A stretch of DNA of 64,000 nt from Opisthocomus hoazin (Eukaryota > Chordata > Aves > Opisthocomiformes > Opisthocomidae), in contig NC_134429.1 in NCBI RefSeq assembly GCF_030867145.1, positions 16,156,615-16,220,614 on the forward strand. Direction: 5' to 3'. Below the pieces are notes generated by a model. That model searched no databases and was not told the DNA's origin. It was given only the letters and a program-made list of their open reading frames with translations. Positions within the stretch are counted from its first letter, which is position 1; every line of letters begins with the position of its first letter. Positions 50,301-60,930 of the stretch are shown one piece after another. A program made the translations under genes and the position numbers.

Positions 50301-53044
50301 GAAGTGACTCAGAAGACACTTTTTGGGGCATGTTACATCAAATAGTGTATCGCTTCTAGGAGCGAACTTGTTTGGTGGTGACCCCTTTGGCAGAGCACCT
50401 CAAGGTTTACAGAGGGCAGAGAAGAGAAAAGTGTAACCACTGGTGTTTGTTTCCTTCTGCAACAATGCTCAGGGGAAGGTGCTGATTGCACACATCACTG
50501 CCAAGAACGAGAAATTACTCCAGGAAAGAAGACGGCTCCTCCAGAAGGTATCTGACCAAGAGGAGACGCCTTGGCGCAACCGGTCTACGGCTGCCACCCT
50601 GCAGAGCAGGTAAACAGTGATGTCTGTGCCTCTTCCCAGCACTTCTCCGGTTTTACGGGCTACTCCTCATAAGAAATCCAGAGGAAAGCCTGAAGTGCAC
50701 CCCAGTTACTAGTGCTGTGGCTTTTAATTGCTGTGGGGTGTAATTAGCCCCTTTCCCCATCAAAACCCACAGCATACAGGTGGAGGTTGTGGAGATCAAA
50801 GGGCCTGAAGTTGAAAAAGAAAATGTCCCATTGGAAACGTAGCATGGTCAGAAGGAAAATAACTTGTGCCTTGTATGTGCGACATGCTCAGAGTGAAGAT
50901 CCTGGACGAGGAGAATGTGCGGCTGCACGAGAGCAGACTCCATCTCTCCGACCACGTGCCCACCTCGCAGCAAGTGCTGAGGAACATCCATGCTCCCACC
51001 ATGGAGGTGAGTCTCTGAGAGGACTTGGTTTCCGCAGACAGGTTGCAGGAGCTGAGGTCTCCCACGAGTCAATCAGAGAATCACAGAATACGTCAAGTTT
51101 GAAGGAACGCGTAAGGATTATCGAGTTCAACTCCTAAAACTAAACCAAATGAGGAAGAGCGTCGTCCAGATGCTTCTTGAACTCTTGAGTGAGGGTTGGT
51201 GTTCGTAGCTGTAGCTGAGGGTGCTGGAGAAAAGCCAAATCGATCCTCCGGTCGGGATGGAAAGGAGCACCAAACACATAGGAAATTGCAGCAGCTTTGT
51301 CGGTGAGAAGGGACTCTGTGGGGAGTTGAAAGCTCAATACTCTTGGCTGCACCATCCCCATCTGTGAGCCGAGATCCTTTTTGCAAGTACAGAAATGTCT
51401 CTTTGGCTTTTGTGCAGATCTAGAGTTGTTACAAGACCTTAGTTTTAAAATTAACTCTAAAATGGGGAGAAATAACCCAGAGTGGAGTGGTTGGGAATGC
51501 TACTCCTGTAAGGCAAAAAACCTTAGGCCAAGCTGACCCGTAATCTTGACGATGTTGAAGGGAAGGAAGATGTGCCTTCCCTAAAAACTCAGGCTTGGAC
51601 CGACTAAGTTAGGGAAGAACTTTGCGGGGAGAAATGGAGGAAAATCCAGGAAAGTGAAAGAATGTGTTTCAACAACTCTTCAGGTAAAAGAGGTGGATTT
51701 GGAAGTTTATTGGTACATTTTGAAATTGGGAGGGAGCCCAGTTTGGCTGGAAATGAGCTGTGAAGGATGAAAGTGCTGTTTGGGGCCTGGCAGCAAGAGC
51801 TGTCTGTGTGTTCTCCTGGGTTTTCTTTCTTTCTGTTTGTTTCACCTGGGCTAGTTAGAGGTTTTTTTTTCAGTTTGAATTCAGACCCAAAGGACAGATC
51901 TAGGACTAGTACCTCTGTGGGGCTGGAGTCCTGGGGAGACCTGGCAGTGGAGCTGGGGGCACTTTGCAGACCAAGACTGTATGTTGAAATTTGGGGTCTG
52001 ACACGCACTTTCCCCTCTGAAAGTCTCCGTTCCTCCTTCCAGGACTCGAAGAGTGTTAACTTCTCCGAACACCAGCCACAGAGTACGGTGTTGCCATCTC
52101 CCCGTACCAGGTACCTTGGGGTAAAAGGAGGAGGCGGGGAATGCCTCTGTGCGTGTGGTGAGGGAGAGGTTGAGCTTTACGGCTGCTCCACCCTGTGCTT
52201 TCACCTCCAAGGGTCTTTTTAAAATTTTTTTTTCCTTTGGTCAAATTGAAGGGAGAATGGTATTAAAAAGACTCTGAAACTAATGGGATGGAGAATTAAA
52301 ATTTTCCAAATGTATCAGGGAACACTGAATCTCAGGGATTTAAAAATGAGCTTGGCGCACAGTGGTTTTGGAGGAGTGTCTTTACACAAGAGGTTACAAG
52401 GCTTAGAGGACCACTGCTGGCCAGAGCTGTGTGACCCACATCCCAGGCTATGGGGCAGGAGGGGAGCTTGAGCTGTTCCTCCACCGGTATAGCCAGGAGA
52501 ACCATGATGTGTGCCAGAATGGGCAAGGGGAAGGCAAAGAGACTCTATAGCTCTGCTGTCTGCTTGCTGGAGACCCAGCACAGTGGTCTTGGTTACAGCC
52601 TTTGGATGCCATAGATGGTGACGGAGACTCTGAGTAGGTTCTGGGGTAGATGAGGGCCATCAGCTGCTTGGCTGGAGGAGGAGTAGCGGAGACTCAGTCC
52701 AAGCGAAAGGCATTGACCATCGCCCTGCACTGCCTCGCAGAGACGTTGGGAGGAGTGTTGGGACTGTGGCAGGTGATGGAGGGTCAGATGAAGTTTGCAG
52801 AATGACTTAAGAGAGGAAATTTGTTTTCAGATTCCCGTCAAGAGAACCGCCAGACTCTCTCAGCACCCTGAAGGCCACGTCAGACATGAAGCCTGAAGGA
52901 GAAGCTGAAAGCCAAGACTCACCCTTTTCCTTATCCCCCTCTCAACCTTCTGAGATTGGGTACTTAAATGTTGCTTTGCCTGGAGACACCACAGCCTCCC
53001 AGCTGCAGGAGGAGAGTCAGAGTGTCAGCTCTGAGAACTTCTAA
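28231..53044 (+). CDS. CCDC30-like coiled-coil protein, copy B (near complete)
   Basis: Nineteen coding exons, all open and in phase: 28231-28346, 30939-31046, 31480-31586, 32971-33163, 38374-38472, 39121-39261, 41124-41261, 42077-42234, 43269-43515, 45260-45433, 45740-45949, 46623-46780, 47805-47952, 48525-48646, 49750-49891, 50473-50609, 50892-51006, 52043-52110, 52831-53041, with TAA at 53042-53044. This is about 930 codons. The first four exons encode acidic coiled coil ([36 protein letters not shown]); the DUF4686 region follows from 45260 to 51006. The exon at 28231 begins in phase 2, so at least a few upstream codons are missing from my model; an in-frame ATG at 28173 read through the acceptor is an alternative start. 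A GC-rich block with a GTAAGT donor at 27225 could be the 5' noncoding exon. Confidence 0.85.
28347..30938 (+). other. Intron of the CCDC30-like copy B gene
   Basis: No gene seen. 28850-29830 is AT-rich; a short GAGT/GTGA simple repeat lies at about 30499-30540. Open frames are short or antisense with no recognisable domain. Confidence 0.65.
32092..32660. repeat. (CTTTT)n microsatellite, about 560 bp
   Basis: Nearly perfect CTTTT pentanucleotides from about 32092 to 32425, with one phase slip near 32280. It then grades into CCCTTCTTTT and GCCTTCTTTT variants to about 32660. It lies in the CCDC30-like copy B intron between exons 31480-31586 and 32971-33163. The minus strand is pure purine and gives meaningless Lys/Arg/Glu open frames. 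Confidence 0.98.
33164..38373 (+). other. Long intron of the CCDC30-like copy B gene, spanning the duplication boundary
   Basis: The 5' junction of the segmental duplicate as seen here (33594) lies in this intron. Contents match 1-4361: a CR1 at 35198-35991 and otherwise no recognisable gene. 37895-38322 is present only in this copy. Confidence 0.75.
35198..35991 (+). mobile_element. CR1 LINE fragment (copy B counterpart)
   Basis: Same CR1 fragment as at 1605-2396, at the equivalent site in copy B, with only scattered substitutions. Frame-broken and 5'-truncated. Confidence 0.9.
39480..39575. repeat. AT-rich simple repeat gained in copy B
   Basis: About 70 bp of imperfect AATTAAAATCTAATTACA units inserted where copy A has only CTTATTACAAATCAGTAATTC (5487-5507). 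It lies in the intron after exon 39121-39261. Confidence 0.75.
41124..41261 (+). other. Copy-B-only coding exon of the CCDC30-like gene
   Basis: A 138-bp exon (46 codons, phase 0 at both ends) with a CAG acceptor at 41121-41123 and a GTGAGA donor at 41262. It encodes [18 protein letters not shown] and then a coiled-coil stretch, ending NNALLDAE. It sits in 1.19 kb absent from copy A. Its phases let it be lost without shifting the frame. Confidence 0.82.
47133..47621 (-). mobile_element. CR1 LINE 3' fragment, minus strand (copy B)
   Basis: Counterpart of the CR1 at 11872-12360, in the equivalent intron of copy B, with a few substitutions. Confidence 0.9.
51073..51365 (-). mobile_element. Degraded CR1 fragment, minus strand (copy B)
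   Basis: Counterpart of 15811-16100 at the same place in copy B. Confidence 0.65.
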
Positions 53045-53405
53045 ACCGGGAGAAATGTTTGTAAAATATTAGCTGGACTGCAAGGTTTTGGGTTCCTGTT
53101 GCCATGGGATGAGAAGGACTGCAGGGGAAGAATTGCCAAATGGACTGACCTGGTGATTTCTGTGATATATTTCACCTAAATTATTCAACAGCTTTTTTTC
53201 AACTTACCCAACGGCAAGTGTGTGTGTGTATGTGTGTGTGATCCCAGAGCCACGTGGAGGCTGGAATTTGTAGACAAACTCAGTCAAATGGAAGAGGGGT
53301 GGGGTGAAGCATATCTTCCCCGGAGCCCTAATTACTTGTCCAGTCAACAAATGCAAGCTTCGTAAAGCAGCAAAAAGCTTAGTAAAGCAACAAGCTGCCA
53401 AAAGT

Positions 53406-53669
53406 TGAAAAAGGCCAAGTGCAAGGGGCGGGTGCAATCGCACGCATAAATCCAGGCTGGGGATGAAGGGGTGGAGAGCAGCCCTGCCGAGAAGGACTTG
53501 GAGGTGCTGGGGGATGAAAAGCTGGACACGAGCCGGCGATGTGCGCTCGCAGCCCAGAAGGCAACCGCATCCCGGGCTGCATCCCCAGCAGCGTGGGCAG
53601 CAGGGCAAGGGAGGTGACTGTGTCCCTCTGCCCCGCTGTGGTGAGACCCCCCGGGAGTCCTGCGTCCAG
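53406..53669 (+). mobile_element. Old CR1 remnant, plus strand (copy B)
   Basis: Counterpart of 18132-18395 in copy B with a few substitutions. Confidence 0.7.
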
Positions 53670-53671
53670 GG

Positions 53672-54224
53672 ACGCACCGAGCCCGGGGACGCCCCAAAAG
53701 GCACACCGATTGCCCTGGGGCGTAGTGAAAGGCACACCAGGGGAGATGGGGTGCAGCAGAAAGCACACTGCGGGGCCTGCAGAGGCACCCAAAGGCACGC
53801 CAAGGAGCTGGGGGAGCCGAAAATGCACTCCGAGGGGCCTTGGGGTGCTCAGAACGGCATCGTTCGGGGTGCTTGGCCAGGGGAATGGCACACCCGTTGC
53901 CCAGGAGAGCACTGCAATTCACACAACAGGGGCCTGGGGCACCCTGAAAGGCAGAGCCATGGCCTGAGGCAGCATCCAAAGCCAGAGAGGCACGTGCAGG
54001 GGAAGCCCAGAGGGCTGAACGAGGGTCTCGGAGCACCCCAAACGGCACGCTGAGGGGGACCGGGCAGACCAGCAAGCAAAAGCGAGGCACAGGGGCATCC
54101 CACAGTGGACAGCGGGGGCTTGGGGTGCCCTCCAAGGGACACCCAGGGCTGCAGAGAGGGGTGCCCCGAGGGGTCCACGGTGCCCCAGAACACACAGCCA
54201 GAGCCCAGGAAGCCCAAAATGGCA
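53672..54224. repeat. Degenerate GC-rich minisatellite (copy B)
   Basis: Counterpart of 18400-18950 in copy B, with the same GGCACACC and GGGGTGC blocks. Confidence 0.6.
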
Positions 54225-54543
54225 CACGGGGTGTCCAGCCACCGCCTCTCATGCTTGCAGGGAGCCTTGGCGGCCAGAGCCTGCCCTGCCGAGCCCATGT
54301 GTCTCCCAGGCAGGTAGGCGAGTGCCTCAGAGGGGCTGGGAGAGGAGAGGAGGACGGTGGGTGCCCCGAGCGTGCAGGGAGCTGGGAGCCTTGGAGAGGT
54401 GGCCTTGGGCAAGCCCGTGGCCCTGGACACCGTGCGTCAGGGGCCGTTTCCTTTGGGCACATGGCCTGGGTGTGTGCAGAAAGGTGCTGAGCACACGGGC
54501 ACGTCTGCCCCGCCGGCCTCAGCCCCCAGTTCCCAGCACCTTA

Positions 54544-54571
54544 TGATGTCACTGAGCCGTTCATGATGTCA
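54544..54571 (+). promoter_or_regulatory. Paired CRE-like sites, copy B
   Basis: The two TGATGTCA octamers are kept unchanged at 54544-54551 and 54564-54571, about 360 bp before the ATG of the ANKRD26-like pseudogene. Confidence 0.45.
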
Positions 54572-54628
54572 GCACACGCGTTCGCTAGACCTGGGGCGCT
54601 GGCGCAGACCCTGCACACACAGTACCTG

Positions 54629-54776
54629 GCGGTGCTGCTGGTGCTGTGCTGGTGCCGTGCTGGTGCCAGTGGTGCTGTGCCGGTGGTGCTGTGCTGGTGC
54701 TGGTGCTGCTGTACTGGTTCTTCTGGTGCTGTGCCAGTGGTGTTGTGCTGGTGCTGCCGTTGCTGCTGGTGGTGGG
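54629..54776. repeat. GGTGCTG minisatellite (copy B)
   Basis: Same imperfect GGTGCTG tandem repeat as at 19372-19516. Confidence 0.8.
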
Positions 54777-54926
54777 CTCAGCCCGGAGGCAGTTGCCCGT
54801 GCCCTGCTGCTCCTCAGGGCTCGGCTCCTCTGCTGGCAGCCGGCACCCGGCAGCGCCCACCCAATCCTGCCTGCCACCGCTCGTCGGTGAGAGGCAAGGC
54901 AGTGCGGTGCCCATTCCTGCTGGGCC

Positions 54927-57900
54927 ATGAAGAGCATCTGGCGGTTCCTGTGCAGGAGGAGGGCACAGAAGCAGCATGTGTCCTTCAGAAGCATCGCTGA
55001 CAAGGAGATCTTGCAGGAGGTCTGGAACAAGCCACACTGCATGTCCACCACCGGGGGCTTGGCCCCAGCGCCGCTGCCGGTGAAGAAGCAGGCGGCTGTT
55101 GGTGACAACAACTGCCGGGAGAAGGATGAGAGGTAACGGGCGCAGGCAGGCGGGAACTCTTTGGGAAACTCCTGGGCTGTTCTCCTGCCCTGGGGCTTCG
55201 CTTCGTGCCTGGGCGTGTTGGTTCCCAAGGGAGGGAAAGATGGAAAGGGCGTGTAATAAGGGGCCGTTTTTCTTGCGAAAAGCAGTGAGTCCAAGAGGTT
55301 GTGCTGTCTGTCTTTCCAGGCCCAGACCCAGTGTGTGCCCTGCGGTCCCCAGGGAACAGGAAAACGAGGGAGGAGCTGCTCCAGGCCATGCAAAATGGGT
55401 GTCAGCACCCAGCACTCGCCGCAGGGCAGCAGCTGCTGGAGCTAGGCGGCGTGCACGCGCTCTGGGGAGAGCAGGTAGGACTTTCCAGCGCGGAGGAGGT
55501 GATGGGGAAAAGGGCTGTCACCTGCCCTTTTGGTGGGCTGCCAGGGAGACAGGGTGTTTGGAAACGGCGTGGAGGGGTTGCTTGTGATCCGGGAACAAAT
55601 GCTCTGCCAGGTGTTGTCCCTGGGAAGCAGAATTCTCGAGACACTGCTTCCTTTTTGGCTCCTTTCTCGTCACTTCGAGTGATGTCCCTGGCACATGGCG
55701 CAGGCGTGTGTGCTTGAGGAAACGAACTCCCAAGCAGGAGAAGAGATGCATTTTGCATCCGCGTTGTGACAGGTCTCTCGCTAGGATTTCTTGGGTTTGG
55801 GACGTGTGTTTGTGCTAAGATTGTCTCGGGAAGCACGATGATTCGGGAAGCGCTCTAGGCACCAAGGAGCTGTATTAGCTCACTGTGGTTCCAAAAATGT
55901 GTGGTTTTAATGTAGATGAGCCTGCCGTATATTGGGAGTCTGCCGGCCGTGAGTCGCCAGCTGATGAAGAAGCCATCGAGGAGGGCAAAAGCTCTGAGGG
56001 GGAGGTATGTAAACCCCAAGGCTTTACATTGGAGACATCCTTTTAGGCTTCTATCACACCCTAATGCAGAAGAAGACTTTTCCATGAGTAATGCCAAAGG
56101 CAGGGTTCTTGGAAACTCTTTTCTCATCCGACGTCAAGTTGGTGACAGTCCTCTACTGGGTCTGTGACATGCTGCCGCTGTCTCCTGTTTTGAGCTGATT
56201 TCCTAAGTTCTGTCCATTTTTATTCTTTCCCTTTGAGCAGACAGGAAACATCACAGCCCAAATACCGACCCCAGGGTTGGATTCGTCCCTTTGCCACCAC
56301 AGCCTTGGAAGTCCTGGGACACCAGAAAGTGCCGATGTGTAAGAGATTCTGAGAGCATGTGACCTCTGGCTCACTGTGCACGCGTACATCTTGGCGGTGC
56401 TGGAAACCAACAAGAGCTTGTATCAGCAGCTGAACAAAGCCAAAAGAAAAGCTGGCAGGCTGGAGCAGGAAGTGGAGCAACTGAAAGAAACTCTCCAGGA
56501 GAAGACACTGGCTTTAGATAGAGCAGAAAGAGAATTACATCAGGCCCGGAGGCAGGCAAAGGAGCAGCATGCTCTACCCCCGAAGAACGCTCAAGAGAGA
56601 AAAGATGCCATCAAGCAGGCAGAAGGGCTGCAGGAACAACTGTCCCAGCTCCAGAGTGAAAACATTTTCCTGTGTCAGCAGCTGGGAGAGGTGTGGAACA
56701 AGACCACCCAAGAACATAAGGTGAGCGATGCCTTTACATGCGAGGCGGACAAAGTAGAAAAAGAGGTGAGATGATCACTGAGCAGGAATGACTGAAAGCA
56801 GAGCAGTTCCCAAGGCTGTCTGGTGCTCCGGAAAGTCAGCAGGTGTAAGCTACGTGCGTGGGAGTCCACCACTCGAGCTGGTTCTGGTTTCGTTGGAATT
56901 GCGGAAGGTGCCGGCAAGCCTTGAGACGTGCTTATAGACACATACGTAGATACAGTCTCCACATCTTCCCAGCAGAATGTGCTGGAAACAGAAATCTTCC
57001 TTCAGAGATGGCATTTCTGTAGTTGCCTTCACTTGCCAAGGATGGCTAGAGACCGTCAGCTATGCAGATGCCGCCTTCTTCCAGGGGATGAGGCTGCTCT
57101 GCTTTGCGATGCACTTAGAGAACCGATTTCGGTATATTATCTAGTAACTGCAAGTCAAAAGACAGATTTTGGCTTCTTACCTTTTTCTCTGTCCTCCCGT
57201 GACATTGTTTCCCTAGAGAACAGTGGGAGGGCTGCAAGAAGAGCTCACTGATGCTTCAAGAAAGCAGTGGACAGCAGAAACATCACTGAAAGCTGCCACA
57301 CTCCAACGTGATTACCTGAAGGAGGAAAACTCCCACTTGCAAGAGGACTTGGACAAGGCTAAGGCCAAGGTATGCAAAGTCTGTAAACCTGTGAGTATGG
57401 AGGAAGCTGTTCCGTTGCTTCAAAGAGTGCCAGACAAGAAAATAGTTTGGGAACAAATACAGGAGAGGCTTCTCTGAGGACGTTATGAGCTTCCGCATCA
57501 CTAACAACAGTTGGCCAGACTCGAGGGTGCTTTTAGCTCCTTTCTCCTCGCTGCCTCCTCCCCTCTCACCTTGAAAAAGTCAGCTGGCTCTTCAGGGAGC
57601 TCGTTGCGAGGCTGTGGGAAGGCAGTGAGCTTGGGACAGCACCTGGGTGGGGAAGAACGAGGCGGCCGTGCTCTTTGGAGACTGGCTTCTCTTCCGACAC
57701 CGTGCAGAGGTTGTGGCCATGTGATTGAGTTTAGCGGAGATTTGAGACCCCTCTGCCTAAGACATGGATCTGTTGGAGGGGGTCCAAAGGAGGGCTACAA
57801 AAATGATAGAGGGCTGGAGCACCGCTTCTACGAGGACAGGCTGAGCGAGTTGGGCTTGTTCAGGCTGGAGACGAGAAGGTTGCAGGGAGACCTGACTGCA

Positions 57901-58304
57901 GCATTTCAATACTTAAAAGGAGTCTATAGGAAAGATGGGGACAAACTTTTTAGTAGAGACAACAGTGATAGGATGAGGGGTAATGGTTTAAAACTAAAAC
58001 AGGGTAGGTTTAGGCTAGATATAAGGAAGAAATTCTTTACAATGAGGGTTGTGAAACACTGGAATGGGTTGCCAAGAGAGGTAGTGGAGTCCCCATACCA
58101 GGAAACCTTCAAGACCAGAATGGAAAGGGCTCTGAGAACCTGATGTACTTAGCGGTGTCCCTGCTCGCTGCAGGGGGTTTGGACTAGATGACATCTAGGG
58201 GTCCCTCCCGACCCAATACTCTCTATGATTCTATGATTCTAAGAAAGATTGTTTCTTCCCTGCATAGAGATGTGTGAACTCTCCACGAAGTTGGAGTTGG
58301 AGCG
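54927..58304 (+). pseudogene. ANKRD26-like gene, copy B, broken
   Basis: Exons 1-5 align with copy A at 54927-55132, 55320-55474, 55916-56004, 56241-56720 and 57217-57369. In exon 4 the CAA codon of copy A is TAA at 56340-56342, ending the reading frame before the main coiled coil. A CR1 is inserted in intron 5 (57764-58240). Exon 6 begins at 58270 but is cut after about 12 codons at 58304, where protamine-locus DNA begins; exons 7 and 8 are missing. Around the stop, copies A and B differ at about 14 of 137 bases, far more than elsewhere. Splice sites of exons 1-5 are intact, so transcripts may still be made. Confidence 0.85.
57764..58240 (+). mobile_element. CR1 LINE 3' fragment inserted in copy B only
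   Basis: Plus strand encodes the CR1 C-terminus ([39 protein letters not shown]) and ends with TCTATGATTCTATGATTCT. Copy A has uninterrupted sequence at 22480-22500, so insertion postdates the duplication. TAAGA flanks both ends (57758-57762 and 58240-58244), a possible short target duplication. Confidence 0.93.
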
Positions 58305-58427
58305 AAATGCAGATGGAGATCTGCTACCTCATGGACCTCCATGTCGGCAGGGACAGTCTGCCTCACCAAGATCTGCTGCATGGCTGCAGGCACAGCGTCG
58401 ACACAGGGCGTCACCACGGGGACATTG

Positions 58428-58500
58428 TGATGTCACTGGTGAGGTTGGCCCTGCGACATGCGCGTCTCACAAAGGGCCTGGCCCCACCACCGCTATAAAA
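58428..58500 (+). promoter_or_regulatory. Promoter of protamine-like gene 1 (CRE-like site and TATA box)
   Basis: TGATGTCA at 58428-58435 and TATAAAA at 58494-58500, about 70 bp before the start-codon position. Between the CRE-like site and the start, this promoter differs from that of gene 2 at only 2 of 142 bases. Confidence 0.65.
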
Positions 58501-58569
58501 GCGGGGCAGGGGGCACTGAGCCCTGAGTCCTGGTGGGACAGGGTGGCCGTCCATACCACTCAGCCCAGC

Positions 58570-58740
58570 ATCTCCCAGTACTGGCGCAGCACCACCCGCA
58601 GCAGGAGCCAGCGCCGCCGCCGCCCGGGCCGCTACCAGAGCCCCCCTCGCCGCCAGAAGAGGAGAAGCCGGCGCCGGGCTGTGTCGCGCCGCCACCAGTA
58701 TAAAAAGAGCTGCCAGTGGCAGGGGACAAGCAGACGATGA
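58570..58740 (+). pseudogene. Protamine-like gene 1, start codon lost
   Basis: Aligned without gaps to the intact gene at 61195-61371. The ATG is ATC here (58570-58572), and CGA has become TGA at 58738-58740, removing the last two residues. The body is still open and arginine-rich: SQYWRSTTRSRSQRRRRPGR, then RRQKRRSRRR and SRRHQYKKSCQWQG. Only one cysteine remains. About 28 of 177 bases differ from gene 2, while flanks differ by 1-2%. The frame upstream is open back to the ATG of the truncated ANKRD26-like exon 6 at 58270, so a fusion ORF of 157 codons exists. A non-ATG start or fusion translation cannot be excluded, but pseudogene is the simplest call. Confidence 0.7.
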
Positions 58741-58838
58741 TGCTGAGCCCACCTCAGCAATAGGTGTCTGTGGAGCCAGCGTCCCACACGGCCACCACCA
58801 CCTCCATGCCGCCGCACCACCACGGTCCTTGCTCCTTC

Positions 58839-58844
58839 AATAAA
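58839..58844 (+). terminator. Polyadenylation signal of protamine-like gene 1
   Basis: AATAAA about 100 bp after the stop, in the context CTTCAATAAAGCTGC, identical around the gene 2 signal. Confidence 0.75.
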
Positions 58845-58984
58845 GCTGCAAAGACCTAACAACGGGTCTGTGTGTCCCTGACGTCCCTGTGCGCTGGCTG
58901 CATGTCCCCTCTTGTGTCGCATGGGTGGGTGTCCTGTCTGTGTCTGCCGGAGGGCGTGTGTCCCATGGGTGTGCATGTCCTGGC

Positions 58985-59390
58985 TCCCTGTCCATGCCCA
59001 TTTCCTAGTCCCAGCCCACCTCCACGTCCCCAGACGATCTTTATGTCCAGTCCGTCTCCACAACCCCAGTCTATGTCCACGTCCGTGCCCACCTCCAAGT
59101 CCTAGCCCATCTCCACATCCCAGACCATCACTGTGTCAAGCCCATGTCCAAGTCCCAGCCCACCTCCACGTCGCCAAACCATCTGTCCCAGCCCATCTCC
59201 ACATCCTCGTGTACCAGCTCATCTCCACGTTCCCAGACCATCTCCATGTCCCAGACCATCTCCACATCCATGCCTATCTCCACATCCGCAGATCGTCTCT
59301 AGGTCCACAGACCATCTCCTCCAAGTCCCCAGCCCATCTCCACATCCCCAGACCATTTCCATCTGCCAGACCACCTCCAGGCCTCCCGCT
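58985..59390. repeat. CATCTCCA minisatellite, unit 1
   Basis: Imperfect tandem units such as CCCATCTCCACATCCCAGAC and CATCTCCACGTTCCCAGACC, with periods of about 24-30 bp. Strong C-richness of the plus strand. The unit 2 counterpart at 61610-62015 is nearly identical. Confidence 0.85.
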
Positions 59391-59683
59391 TCTGCCGCGC
59401 TCCCTCAGGAAGCAGTGGGTGGCCCTGTGGCATGCCCAGGGATTTGGGGACATGATGGCACCTATGCATGGCCCAGAGGAGGCGGGTAGGTGCCACTGGC
59501 CAGCAATGCCCCGACCAGTCGGGACAAGGAGCCTGACCCTTCCCGTGGTCCTGGGGCAGCCGCCCGCCGCAGAGCCCCAGGAGGGAGCGGCTGCAGCTTT
59601 TCTTCACTCTTGCTCGCTTTTATTGACTTTTAAGGGAGGGCTTTGGAGGAGCCAGGTTGGACTCAGGAGCTCCCTGCTCCTCC
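59391..59683. other. GC-rich spacer, unit 1
   Basis: Non-repetitive GC-rich DNA between the minisatellite and the CR1. No gene recognised. Repeated in unit 2. Confidence 0.6.
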
Positions 59684-60442
59684 TGATGAGCTTCAACAAG
59701 GGCAAATGCAGGGTCCAGGCACCAGTACAGGCTTGGGGCTGACCTGCTGGAGAGCAGCTCTGTGGAGAGGGACCTGGGTGTCCTGCTGGACAACAGGTTG
59801 ACCATGAGCCAGCAGTGTGCCCTGGCTGCCAAGAAAGCTAATGGGATCCTGGGATGCATTAGGAGGAGTGTGGCCAGTAGGTCGAGGGAGGTTCTCCTTC
59901 CCCTCTACACTGCCCCAGTGAGGCCCCATCTCGAGTACTGTGTTCAGTTCTGGGCTCCCCAGTTCAAGAGAGATGAGGAGCTACTGGAGAGAGCCCAGCG
60001 CAGGGCTACGAGGATGGTGAGGGGACTGGAGCATCTCTCCTGCGAGGAGAGGCTGAGGGAGCTGGGCTTGTTCAGCCTGAAGAAGAGAAGGCTGCCAGGG
60101 GACCTCAGAAATCTTTATAAACATCTCAAGGGTGGGTTTCAGGAGGATGGGGCCAAACTCTTTTCAGTGGTGCCCAGCGACAGGACAAGGGGCAATGGGC
60201 GCAAACTGAAGCAGAGGAAGTTCCGTCTGAACATGAGGAAGAACTTCTTCACTCTGAGGGTGACGGAGCCCTGGCCCAGGCTGCCCAGGGAGGCTGTGGA
60301 GTCTCCTTCTCTGGACATATTCAAGAGCACCCTGGACAAGGTCCTGTGCAGCCTGGTCTAGGTGAACCTTCTTCGGCAGGGGGGTTGGACTAGATGACCC
60401 ACAGAGGTCCCATCGAACCCCGAACATTCTGTGATTCTCTAA
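59684..60442 (+). mobile_element. CR1 LINE 3' fragment, unit 1
   Basis: Encodes [40 protein letters not shown] and [20 protein letters not shown], ending CATTCTGTGATTCTCTAATT. A short internal deletion precedes the ATG at 59762, and it is 5'-truncated. Confidence 0.93.
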
Positions 60443-60930
60443 TTCTCTGATTTATTGCCAGGTAGCTGTGCCGTGGAGCAACAAGAGGGAGGGACAAATG
60501 TCAAACTGCCCAGACCCCATGCTCGGCTTCTTCGTGGTCTCTGCTCCCCTCCGCAATTCTCCACGCCACCCACCCAAGCGGCGCAGGAGGGTGGGAATGG
60601 AGCCTGCAGTCGGTCCCTCACGCCTTGTCTCTGCTGCTCCATCCACCTCGGCCTCTGTCCCTGCTCCAGGGTTGGGTCCACCCTGGGAGACAGTCCTCCA
60701 CCAGCTGCCCCAGCGATGGTCCTTCCCACAGGGTGCTGACCCTCAGCAACAGGCTCCTCCAGCCTGGGGGGTACCCCACGGTCTCCAAAGCCCTGCCAGC
60801 AAACGGCTCTGGCATGGGCTCCTCTCTCCACGCTGCCACAGCTCCTGCCAGGACCCTGATCCTGCACGCACTCTCCACGGCCTTACAGCCTCCTTTGGTC
60901 CCCCCTGCTCCAGCGTGGGCTCCTCCACGG
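60443..60930. other. Spacer upstream of protamine-like gene 2
   Basis: Unique GC-rich DNA. A frame from 60468 contains PPKRRRRVG, but the region shows no homology I recognise, no splice sites and frames open on both strands, so no gene is called. The distal promoter of gene 2 may lie here. Confidence 0.5.

Larger units (their letters stand above)
33594..58304. repeat. Segmental duplication, copy B
   Basis: Second copy of the block that opens the window, in the same orientation. It carries three sequences missing from copy A: about 427 bp at 37895-38322, an AT-rich stretch near 39480-39575, and 1.19 kb at about 40381-41572 that includes a coding exon. It also has a CR1 insertion at 57764-58240 that copy A lacks. 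It stops abruptly at about 58304 inside an exon, where unrelated sequence holding protamine-like genes begins. Confidence 0.97.
58306..60930. repeat. 2,625-bp tandem duplication, unit 1
   Basis: Holds protamine-like gene 1, a CATCTCCA minisatellite, a CR1 and a GC-rich spacer. Unit 2 follows immediately with an exact offset of 2625 in the gene region. Its left edge is the breakpoint that cut ANKRD26-like exon 6; both unit starts share GCAG(A/G)TGGAGATCTGCT. Confidence 0.92.

Noticed and set aside
58985..59390. CRISPR-like appearance of the CATCTCCA repeats
   Set aside because: Units are contiguous and imperfect without spacers of uniform length; the genome is vertebrate. It is a minisatellite.
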